Shown here: piece by piece, positions 1 through 6,694 of the stretch
Numbering within the stretch: the first letter of the stretch is position 1
How the letters are laid out: each line of letters begins with the position of its first letter
Assembly (NCBI GenBank): GCA_022953095.1
Contig: JALJCR010000001.1
Coordinates: 744,001 to 808,000, forward strand
DNA length: 64,000 bases
Direction: 5' to 3'
Source of the DNA: Qipengyuania sp. ABI-127-1
Lineage (GTDB): Bacteria > Pseudomonadota > Alphaproteobacteria > Sphingomonadales > Sphingomonadaceae
The notes under the pieces: generated by a model
The model's input: only the letters and a program-made list of their open reading frames with translations
Told to the model about the DNA's origin: nothing
The model's database searches: none
Translations under genes and position numbers: made by a program

Positions 1-327
1 AGCGAGCAGGGTCACGCCAAGCGACGTATTGCCGGTCTGCAAGACCGGAACTGCCCGCGCAGCGTCGTCGATCGCCGTGTGATGCCTGGCTTCCAGCCCG
101 GTCGTGCCGATCACGATGGGAATGCCCGCGCCGATCGCCGCGTGAAGGTTCGCCTCCAGCGCCGCGGGTGCGGAAAAATCGACCAGCGCGCTGCTTCGAT
201 CGGCCAGACCGGCCACGTCGCCGCCCCTGTCGATGCCGCCAGCTACCGTGTGGCCGCTCGCCGTGATAACCTCGGCAAGCGCCTGTCCCATCGCGCCTTC
301 GTTACCGACTATTCCGATCAGCGCCAA
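1..327 (-). CDS. dapB: 4-hydroxy-tetrahydrodipicolinate reductase, C-terminal part missing (window edge)
   Basis: Cytoplasmic NAD(P)H-dependent reductase of the diaminopimelate/lysine pathway. The gene runs off the left edge, leaving about 109 N-terminal codons. Visible are a Rossmann glycine motif (GIVGNEGAMG, residues 5-14), the family sequence GTTG at 74-77 and GNTSLG at 99-104, which lies in the conserved segment before the substrate-binding domain. I read the start as TTG at 327-325 because a GGGGGAG lies four bases upstream and the Rossmann strand begins immediately after it. The start lies inside the end of the upstream acyltransferase gene (26-base overlap, same strand), which suggests translational coupling. 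The identification is firm; the non-ATG start is an inference. Confidence 0.88.
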   Translation of the reverse strand, partial: MALIGIVGNEGAMGQALAEVITASGHTVAGGIDRGGDVAGLADRSSALVDFSAPAALEANLHAAIGAGIPIVIGTTGLEARHHTAIDDAARAVPVLQTGNTSLGVTLLA

Positions 328-2212
328 TTTGCTCCCCCTTATGCGGCAATGGTTCTGTGTCGAGCACTAGCCGTGCGCCCGCAAGGGTCAAATGGTGGCT
401 GTCGAAATAGAGCGGTCTGTCCGCAATTGCGATCCGACCGGTTTCATCGTCGAACAAGGCGATGGCGGGATCGACGATGGCGACACCTTGCGCCCCCCAT
501 TCATCATAGCGGTGTGTGATCCATGCGGTCTGCCTGAGATAGTCTTCCCGCGTGCGGGGGGCGGGCATGGTTGTGCCATAGGCGGCCGAACGGGCAAGGG
601 CGCGCGGCACATCGTATGGCTGCGTCGGAACCGGACCGGCCAGCACGACCTGTTTTCCCGCAGTAAGCAGTCGGGAGATGGTTTGGTCGAGCAGGTCCGC
701 GGCTTGCGTCCTTCCATCCTCGATCCCCGTCCAGAAGGCGGCGAAATAGACGGTCGTGATTTCCGGACGGGTCAGGATTTCGGACAGGACGGCATCGTTG
801 AAGGTTCCGCAATCGCGGTTTCTCCCGTCGACGAATCCCGGGATCGGCGGGCAACTGCCCAGTGTACGCTGCTCGATCGCGCGGCCCTCCCGCTCCGCGC
901 GTTCTCCCAGCACCCAGGCGAATTCCACTCCGTGACTGTCGCCCCACACGACAGCGTCCGGGACGGTCTTGGCACCCAGTGTGCAGGCGGCCTGAGGAGG
1001 TGCGTATTCGCTTTTGAGACATCGGCCGCGCAGAGGGCTGGTATCCTTCGCTCCACTGGCAATCCGGCCGACCGGATCCGGAAAACGCGATGCCCAAGGT
1101 CCCAAGGCAATCAAGGCGAGGCAGAAGGCGCCGAGACCGGCAAACCCCGCCGCGCTCATAGCGAAAATCCCTTTTCGCGAATGACGCTGGCTATCGCGCC
1201 AGGGCGTTTCGATCCATCTCAGGCTTGCCCAGGACAGCAGGATCGAAACCGCGATGACGAGCACCGATTGCCAAGGGGAAAGCGCCGACCCTTGCGCATA
1301 TTCGGTGAAGACGATCAGGGGCCAGTGCCACAGATAAAGCGAATAGCTGATCAGGCCGATCCAGACTGCCGGTCTCCAGGAAAGCGCACGCCCCGCGCTC
1401 GTGCCCGGCGCGCAATGGATCAGTAAGGCAGCGCCCAGAACCGGCGGGACGGCGGCCAGGCCCGGGAAGACCGTGGTGCTGTCGTACATGAAGACGGCAA
1501 AGACGATGAGCGCGATCCCTGCCCAGGCGAGCGCTTCGCGGACCGGCCGCGATGCCACCGGCGGGATGGCCCCGATTGCCAGCAGGGAACCGGCAAGCAG
1601 TTCCCAGCCGCGCGGCGGCAGCATGTAGAAAGCGAAGCCGCCGGGGTCGGCTTGCGTGGCCAAGGCCCATGCGAAACTCGCCATCGCCGCCAGCCCTACC
1701 AATACAATGCGCCAGCGCGGAACCACCGCCGCGATCAGGACGAGGCCCAGGGGAAAGAAGATGTAGAACTGCTCCTCCACGCCCAGCGACCAGGTGTGCA
1801 GCAGCGGCATGGTCTCCGCCGCGCCCTGAAAATAGCCTGTCTGGCTGAAGAACCAGATATTGCCGAGGAAGAACAGGGCAGCGAGGGCCGACTTCGGCAC
1901 ATCCTCGAAATCGCCCGGCATAAACAGGGCCGAGGCGGCTGCCAGCACGAACAGAACGAGCGCGAACAGCGCCGGCAGAATGCGGCGCGCCCGGCGCTCG
2001 TAGAAGTGCCAGAGCGAGAAGCGACCCTCGTCCACCTCGCGTGCGATGATCCCGGCAATCAGGAAGCCGGAGATGACGAAAAAGATGTCGACCCCGACGA
2101 AACCGCCCGAAAAAGCCGGAGTGCCAGCATGATAGAGTACCACCGGCAGCACGGCGAGTGCGCGCAACCCATCGATGTCGGCGCGGTAGGCGGATTTGCC
2201 TTTAGGTTGCAT
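302..2212 (-). CDS. acyltransferase 3 / SGNH-hydrolase fusion (OafA/YrhL type)
   Basis: Predicted inner-membrane O-acyltransferase that modifies an envelope glycan; the substrate cannot be told from sequence. The N-terminal half (about residues 8-340) is the multi-spanning acyltransferase-3 domain, opening with YRADIDGLRALAVLPVVLYH and carrying GVDIFFVISGFLI and the FYERRARRILPA arginine motif. The C-terminal part (about 400-636) is a periplasmic SGNH domain with WGDSHG near residue 423 and DSHHLT near 605, the usual Asp/His elements. Length of about 636 residues is normal for the two-domain form. GTG at 2215 directly precedes the chosen ATG at 2212. It is divergent from the sirtuin gene and its end overlaps the dapB start. 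Confidence 0.88.
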   Translation of the reverse strand: MQPKGKSAYRADIDGLRALAVLPVVLYHAGTPAFSGGFVGVDIFFVISGFLIAGIIAREVDEGRFSLWHFYERRARRILPALFALVLFVLAAASALFMPGDFEDVPKSALAALFFLGNIWFFSQTGYFQGAAETMPLLHTWSLGVEEQFYIFFPLGLVLIAAVVPRWRIVLVGLAAMASFAWALATQADPGGFAFYMLPPRGWELLAGSLLAIGAIPPVASRPVREALAWAGIALIVFAVFMYDSTTVFPGLAAVPPVLGAALLIHCAPGTSAGRALSWRPAVWIGLISYSLYLWHWPLIVFTEYAQGSALSPWQSVLVIAVSILLSWASLRWIETPWRDSQRHSRKGIFAMSAAGFAGLGAFCLALIALGPWASRFPDPVGRIASGAKDTSPLRGRCLKSEYAPPQAACTLGAKTVPDAVVWGDSHGVEFAWVLGERAEREGRAIEQRTLGSCPPIPGFVDGRNRDCGTFNDAVLSEILTRPEITTVYFAAFWTGIEDGRTQAADLLDQTISRLLTAGKQVVLAGPVPTQPYDVPRALARSAAYGTTMPAPRTREDYLRQTAWITHRYDEWGAQGVAIVDPAIALFDDETGRIAIADRPLYFDSHHLTLAGARLVLDTEPLPHKGEQIGADRNSR

Positions 2213-2253
2213 CACTGTTGACCTTGCCGCCTTGTCCGTCAGATGGACGTTCC

Positions 2254-2955
2254 ATGACAGACATTCGCAATATCGTCATCCTTACCGGAGCAGGTGTCTC
2301 GGCAGAGAGCGGAATCGACACGTTTCGCGATGCGGGCGGGTTGTGGGAACAGCACAAGGTCGAGGATGTGGCCACGCCCGAAGGCTTCGCGCGTGATCCC
2401 GATCTCGTGCTGCGATTCTACGATATGCGGCGCGAGGCGATCCAGACCAAGCAACCAAATGCCGCGCATGACGCGCTGGCACGGCTCGATGCCGAATGGG
2501 ATGGCGAACTGCTGATCGTCACGCAGAATGTCGATGATCTGCACGAACGCGCCGGGGCTGGCCGGGTGCTGCACATGCACGGTACACATCTCAATGCGTG
2601 GTGTACGGCCTGCGATAAGCGCATGCCTTGGACCGGACCGATGATCGATCGACCCGCCTGTCCCGCCTGCGGCGAACGCAGCCTTCGCCCCGACGTCGTC
2701 TGGTTCGGCGAGATGCCCTATGGAATGGGGCGCATCCAGGCCGCCTTGCGGCAGGCCGATCTGTTCGTGAGCATTGGCACCAGCGGGGCAGTCTATCCCG
2801 CAGCCGGCTTCGTGCAGGATGCCCGCGCCATGCGAGTCCGAACGCTCGAGCTCAATCTCGAAGCCAGCATGGGTTCGCGCTGGTTCCACGAATCGCGCCA
2901 TGGCCCGGCAACCCGGATCGTGCCGCAATGGGTCGATGAGCTATTAGGCGGTTGA
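2254..2955 (+). CDS. cobB: NAD-dependent protein deacylase, sirtuin (CobB type)
   Basis: Removes acyl groups from lysines using NAD+. Of 233 residues from ATG 2254, visible motifs are GAGVSAESGI (12-21) for NAD binding, TQNVDDLHERAG (90-101), the catalytic histidine in HMHG (H109) and four zinc cysteines (C117, C120, C136, C139). Y56 and R59 in FYDMRRE match the Tyr-x-x-Arg pair that marks class III sirtuins (SIRT5/CobB), so desuccinylase activity is likely as well as deacetylase activity. An in-frame ATG at 2218 would add 12 residues upstream of the NAD-binding strand and is less likely. The 3' end overlaps the convergent moeB-like gene by 12 bases. Confidence 0.93.
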   Translation: MTDIRNIVILTGAGVSAESGIDTFRDAGGLWEQHKVEDVATPEGFARDPDLVLRFYDMRREAIQTKQPNAAHDALARLDAEWDGELLIVTQNVDDLHERAGAGRVLHMHGTHLNAWCTACDKRMPWTGPMIDRPACPACGERSLRPDVVWFGEMPYGMGRIQAALRQADLFVSIGTSGAVYPAAGFVQDARAMRVRTLELNLEASMGSRWFHESRHGPATRIVPQWVDELLGG

Positions 2956-3717
2956 GCCGCAACCCGTACAGGCGGGGTCCTTGGCGATGGTGAAGCTGCG
3001 CATTGCGGGCTTCAGACCATCGAGCAGATGCACGCGGCCCCAGTCGCTTTCGCCCAGCGCGCCGACCCCGTCGAGCAGAATGCGTACCGCCTGCATCGCC
3101 GCGAAGGTGGCGACCCAGCCGGCCATGGCGCCCAGCATGCCGTCTTCGGCGCACGTATCGCAGTCCTCGGCATCGAAGGCATCGCCGACGAAACAGCGAT
3201 AGCAGGCCTCCCCCGCCAGGTGCCCCGCAAAGGCACCGACCTGTCCCTGAAAACGACCGACGGCGGCCGACAGTAGCGGCACGCGTTCCGCGACGCAGGC
3301 GTCGGAGACGGCGAGACGGGTGGCGAAATTATCGGTCCCGTCGAGCACGAGGTCCGCCCCGACGACCAGGTCGTGCGCATTGTCGGTCGTGATCCGGCGA
3401 TCGCTGATGCTCACTTCCAGCTCGGGGTCGAACCCCGTTACCCAGCGCTTGGCCACCACAGCCTTGCCGTGTCCGATATCGCGGGTGTTGAAGAGGGTCT
3501 GGCGCTGGAGGTTGCTGACATCGACCCGGTCGTCATCGACCAGCGTCAATTTCCCGATTCCCGCGCCAGCCAGATATTGCAGCGCGGGGCTGCCAATCCC
3601 GCCGAGCCCCACCAGCACCAAATGCCTGCCCGCCAGCGCGACCTGGCCCGCGCCACCGATCTCGGGCAGCACGATATGGCGCGCGAAACGGTCGAGGCGG
3701 TCGGGGGATAAGCTCAT
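2944..3717 (-). CDS. moeB: HesA/MoeB/ThiF-family E1-like adenylyltransferase
   Basis: ATP-dependent enzyme that adenylates the C-terminus of a ubiquitin-like sulfur carrier, such as MoaD in molybdopterin synthesis or ThiS in thiamine synthesis. The 257-residue protein has the Rossmann motif GLGGIGSP (37-44), the ATP-site arginine segment SNLQRQTLF (68-76), DGTDNF (126-131) and zinc-binding cysteine pairs C172/C175 and C250/C253. Cysteines C186/C189 lie near the usual crossover loop. There is no C-terminal rhodanese domain, so it is the short form. MoaD- or ThiS-like partners are not in this window, so MoeB versus ThiF is unresolved. It lies downstream of dnaA on the same strand, separated by a strong palindrome. 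Confidence 0.82.
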   Translation of the reverse strand: MSLSPDRLDRFARHIVLPEIGGAGQVALAGRHLVLVGLGGIGSPALQYLAGAGIGKLTLVDDDRVDVSNLQRQTLFNTRDIGHGKAVVAKRWVTGFDPELEVSISDRRITTDNAHDLVVGADLVLDGTDNFATRLAVSDACVAERVPLLSAAVGRFQGQVGAFAGHLAGEACYRCFVGDAFDAEDCDTCAEDGMLGAMAGWVATFAAMQAVRILLDGVGALGESDWGRVHLLDGLKPAMRSFTIAKDPACTGCGSTA

Positions 3718-3746
3718 GAGCAGGCTGTTGGCAGGCTGTGGGCAAG

Positions 3747-3780
3747 CTGTCGACAGGTCTGTGTACAGACCTGTCGACAG
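3747..3780. repeat. perfect inverted repeat, 15-bp arms, between dnaA and moeB
   Basis: The arm CTGTCGACAGGTCTG (3747-3761) is followed by TGTA and its exact complement (3766-3780). Each arm contains CTGTCGACAG, itself a 10-bp palindrome, so the element also reads as two identical sites 24 bp apart. There is no T-run on either side, which argues against a simple intrinsic terminator. It sits 30 bases upstream of the moeB-like start and 48 bases past the dnaA stop. Confidence 0.7.
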
Positions 3781-3827
3781 AGAGCGCTTAATGTGTGGAG
3801 CAACCGAAAGGCCGCGCTAGTTCCCCG

Positions 3828-5240
3828 TCAGCTTTCCAGCTGTCTCAACAGGCTGCGCACATCGCCATCCATATCGGCATCGCGCTGGCGCAGGTCCTCG
3901 ATCAGGCGCACGGCGTGGATAACGGTGGAATGGTCACGTCCGCCGAACTTGCGCCCGATCTCGGGATAGCTGCGCGGCGTGAGAACCTTCGAGAGATACA
4001 TAGCCACCTGACGCGGGCGGACCACGGCGCGCGCACGGCGTTTGCTGCTCATTTCCGACCGGTCGATCCGGTAGAACTGGCAGACCGTGCGCTGGATTTC
4101 GTCGATCGTAATCCGGCGGCGATTGGCCGACAGGATATCGGTCAGTTGTTCCTCTGCCAGTTGGAGCGAGACTTCCTGACCCGTCAGTTGGGCATAGGCG
4201 ATCAGCTTGTTGAGCCCGCCCACCAGCTCGCGGATATTGCGCGTGATGGTTCGGGCGAGGAAATCGAGCACGTCGCCGGGCACCTCGAGCGGCGCAAAAC
4301 GTGTCAGCTTGGAGGTGAGAATCTTCTTCCTGAGTTCGATGTCGGCCGCCTGGATATCGGCGACCAGACCCATGGAGAGACGGCTGAGCAGGCGCGGTTC
4401 GACGCCGTCGAGTGCCTGCGGTGCACGGTCGGCCGCGAAGACCAGACGCTTGCCTTCGGCCAGCAGCGCGTCGATCGTATAAAGCAGTTCTTCCTGCGCC
4501 GACGCCTTGCCGATGATGAACTGGATATCGTCGACCAGCAGCAGGTCGAAGCTGCGCAGGCGGGCCTTGAATTCGAGCATCTGGTTGGCTTTGAGCGCCT
4601 GGACGAATTCGACCATGAACCGCTCGGCGCTGCAGTAGAAAATGCGGCTGCGCGGATGGGCCTGCAAAAAGCTGTGGCCGATCGCGTGGAGCAGATGCGT
4701 CTTGCCCTGGCCGGTCGCGGCCTTGAGATAGAGCGGCGAGAACTGCGGTTTTTCCGTCGCACCCATGCGCTGCGCCGCGTTGAAGGCCAGCACATTGGCT
4801 TCGCCGGTGATGAAGGCGGCGAAGGTCAGGCTCGGGTCGAGGCCGACCGAGCTGGTGAAGCCGGTGTCGCCCAGCGTGTCCGCACCGATTGCCATCATCG
4901 ACGTGTCGGCTCCGTCATTGGCCGGACGGCGGCCATCGGCATGCAGCCGCAGATCGGCGACCTGGCGGCGGCCCGGATGGACCTGGATGCGCACGTCGCG
5001 TACTTCGCTGCGGGCAATCTTCCATGCCAGGCTCAGCCGGTCGGCAAAACGATCCTTGACCCAGTTGGCGCTGAATTCGGTGGGCAGGAACAGGTCGAGC
5101 GTGCCAGTATCCTTGTCGATGCCGCCGACCTGGATCGGCCTGATCCATTGGCTGTGCAATTGGTGGCCAAGATCCTTGCGGAGCCCCTGGCTGATATCGG
5201 CCCAATCCGCAGCCAGGTTTACCGCTTCTTGATCTTCCAT
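3828..5240 (-). CDS. dnaA: chromosomal replication initiator protein DnaA
   Basis: AAA+ initiator that binds DnaA boxes and melts the replication origin. The order is N-terminal domain I, a variable linker, the ATPase core with Walker A GQGKTHLL, Walker B LLLVDDIQF and the arginine-finger segment, then a C-terminal helix-turn-helix ending in GRDHSTVIHA. The usual Walker A lead-in GGVGLGKT is KAATGQGKT here. I start at ATG 5240 (470 residues) because AGGA lies eight bases upstream. An in-frame ATG at 5288 would add 16 residues with a weaker site. Neighbouring rpsT upstream matches common alphaproteobacterial gene order. Its upstream region carries three GANTC sites. Confidence 0.96.
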   Translation of the reverse strand: MEDQEAVNLAADWADISQGLRKDLGHQLHSQWIRPIQVGGIDKDTGTLDLFLPTEFSANWVKDRFADRLSLAWKIARSEVRDVRIQVHPGRRQVADLRLHADGRRPANDGADTSMMAIGADTLGDTGFTSSVGLDPSLTFAAFITGEANVLAFNAAQRMGATEKPQFSPLYLKAATGQGKTHLLHAIGHSFLQAHPRSRIFYCSAERFMVEFVQALKANQMLEFKARLRSFDLLLVDDIQFIIGKASAQEELLYTIDALLAEGKRLVFAADRAPQALDGVEPRLLSRLSMGLVADIQAADIELRKKILTSKLTRFAPLEVPGDVLDFLARTITRNIRELVGGLNKLIAYAQLTGQEVSLQLAEEQLTDILSANRRRITIDEIQRTVCQFYRIDRSEMSSKRRARAVVRPRQVAMYLSKVLTPRSYPEIGRKFGGRDHSTVIHAVRLIEDLRQRDADMDGDVRSLLRQLES

Positions 5241-5422
5241 GAAATCGTCCTGTGACTGCCGGGCGCCATTATTCGATGCCTTGCGCATTCTCTTACCATC
5301 CCCCGCTCGGCGTCTCGCGACGCCTGTTTCGTTCGCCCGATAGCGACAAGGGCAGGCACAGCACGGCCTTGTCCGGAAAAGGCGTTTCCGGAAGTCCCCT
5401 TGGCATATTCGGTTTTTAAAGG

Positions 5423-5445
5423 GCCCGGGCTGTCCCGCCCCGGGC
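5423..5445. repeat. inverted repeat in the dnaA leader
   Basis: GCCCGGG at 5423-5429 pairs with CCCGGGC at 5439-5445 around a nine-base loop. On the minus strand it would form a GC-rich stem in the presumed dnaA 5' leader, without a T-tract. An attenuator or only a local palindrome are both possible. Confidence 0.35.
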
Positions 5446-5665
5446 TGAGAACCATTGTGTAGGTCTCACGCCGGATGAGTCGCAAGGGGGATAACTGCAA
5501 AAAATCTGAAATATACTTGTTGACTCGTGCCTAAGCCGCAGGCCTTCGTTCAACCCTATGGTTTTATTGGGAAAGACCCGATTTGATGCTACGAATCGCG
5601 GGATTTGCGTGGGTTCGATTACTATGCCGTGACAGGTCCGTATCGGAATGAAACCGGAATACGAC

Positions 5666-5697
5666 AAAGGGGCCGCCGGGAACCCGGCGACCCCTTT
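5666..5697 (-). terminator. rho-independent terminator after rpsT
   Basis: AAAGGGG and GCCGGG on one arm are matched by CCCGGC and CCCCTTT on the other, with one two-base internal mismatch. The element lies 34 bases past the rpsT stop codon on the minus strand. The T-tract in that direction is short (TTTGT). On the plus strand CCCCTTTCGTTTT follows, so it may act in both directions. Confidence 0.65.
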
Positions 5698-5730
5698 CGT
5701 TTTCGCGTCCGGACGAGCCGGAAAAGCGAA

Positions 5731-5991
5731 TCAGAGCGCGGCGACGCGCTTCGTCAGGCGGCTCATCTTCCGGGCCGCAGTGTTCTTGTGCAGTACGCCG
5801 CGCGCGACACCGCGGGCGAGTTCGGGCTGGGCAGTCTTGAGCGCGGACTGTGCGCCATCCTTATCGCCCCCTTCGATCGCCACTTCCACCTTCTTGAGGA
5901 AGTTGCGGATACGGCTCATGCGGGCACCGTTGATTTCGGCCCGGCGGGCGTTGCGGCGGATGCGCTTCTTGGCTTGCGGCGTGTTGGCCAT
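5731..5991 (-). CDS. rpsT: 30S ribosomal protein S20
   Basis: Binds 16S rRNA in the body of the small subunit. The 86-residue protein starts [17 protein letters not shown] and ends in the lysine/arginine-rich helix [13 protein letters not shown], matching S20 in length and composition throughout. It is a monocistronic gene on the minus strand with a hairpin terminator just downstream. Its position immediately upstream of dnaA is typical of alphaproteobacteria. Nothing is unusual in the protein. Confidence 0.97.
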   Translation of the reverse strand: MANTPQAKKRIRRNARRAEINGARMSRIRNFLKKVEVAIEGGDKDGAQSALKTAQPELARGVARGVLHKNTAARKMSRLTKRVAAL

Positions 5992-6141
5992 AAAGGTTCT
6001 CGGGTCTGTCCTCGTCAGGCCGCACGAGATGCGCGGCGGGTAATACTATACGATGCGTGCGAAAAGGCGGCACGGGCCGCCGGAAAGCGGCGCACTTAGC
6101 GCTGCCCCCCCGAATCGTCAAGCAATTCGTCGACCATTTCC

Positions 6142-6166
6142 GGAACCGTGTGCACTGGCTCCGGTT
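6142..6166 (+). promoter_or_regulatory. predicted EcfG (general stress sigma) promoter of msrB
   Basis: GGAAC at 6142-6146 and GTT at 6164-6166 are separated by exactly 17 bases, matching the EcfG/SigT-type consensus GGAAC-N16/17-GTT. It faces msrB, whose start codon is 38 bases past the GTT. The base before GTT is G rather than the preferred C. The same pattern occurs upstream of nepR and phyR in this window. Confidence 0.6.
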
Positions 6167-6203
6167 GGCCCTATATGAGGTGTTCCAGAGGAAAGGACAA
6201 GGC

Positions 6204-6605
6204 GTGCGCGACAAGCCCGAATTGAGCGATGCCGAATGGCGTGAGAAGCTGACGCCCGAACAATACCACATCCTGCGCGAGGCAGGGACCGAACGCGCTT
6301 TCACCGGCAAATACGACAAGCATTATGATGCCGGGGAATATTACTGCGCGGGGTGCGGCCAGAAGCTGTTCGGGAGCGAGGACAAATACAATAGCGGCTG
6401 CGGCTGGCCGGCCTTTACCGAACCTGCCGAGGGAGAGGCAGTGGAAGAGCATCGCGACGTGTCGCACGGAATGGTTCGTACCGAGGTTACTTGTTCAAAT
6501 TGCGGCGGCCATCTGGGGCATGTGTTTCCAGACGGACCACGCGATCGCGGCGGTTTGCGCTATTGCATCAATTCCGCAGCGCTCGATTTCGAACCCGAGG
6601 GCTGA
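6204..6605 (+). CDS. msrB: peptide-methionine (R)-S-oxide reductase
   Basis: Repairs the R form of methionine sulfoxide in oxidised proteins. The 133-residue product has two CxxC zinc pairs (YCAGC and CSNC), the SGCGWPAF substrate loop and the catalytic cysteine in RYCINSAAL near the C-terminus. The open frame extends upstream, but GTG 6204 is preferred because AGGAAAGGA lies six bases upstream and the family fold begins about ten residues later. It stands alone between rpsT (divergent) and the penicillin-binding protein gene. A general-stress promoter match is present upstream. The S-specific partner msrA is unlinked, at 22.1 kb. Confidence 0.95.
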   Translation: MRDKPELSDAEWREKLTPEQYHILREAGTERAFTGKYDKHYDAGEYYCAGCGQKLFGSEDKYNSGCGWPAFTEPAEGEAVEEHRDVSHGMVRTEVTCSNCGGHLGHVFPDGPRDRGGLRYCINSAALDFEPEG

Positions 6606-6694
6606 TTGGCCGGAACATGCGCTTTGGCCGTTCACGCGGTGTTAGACCTCGCCATGCGAGTTTGTGACACTTAATAGGGCCGCGAACAACAAGG

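Larger units (their letters stand above)
5241..5730. other. dnaA-rpsT intergenic region, no protein-coding gene
   Basis: About 490 bases upstream of dnaA with no credible gene; the small open frames lack ribosome sites and family features. It holds an inverted repeat at 5423-5445, GANTC methylation motifs at 5477, 5522 and 5593, a locally AT-rich stretch at about 5490-5520, and the rpsT terminator hairpin at 5666-5697. This is the expected place for dnaA promoters. I see no cluster of consensus DnaA boxes, only a partial match (TTATCCCCC on the minus strand near 5490), so I do not call an origin. Confidence 0.6.

Noticed and set aside
5241-5730. Replication origin upstream of dnaA
   Set aside because: Only one partial DnaA box-like sequence and a modest AT-rich stretch; insufficient, and in many alphaproteobacteria the origin is not next to dnaA.
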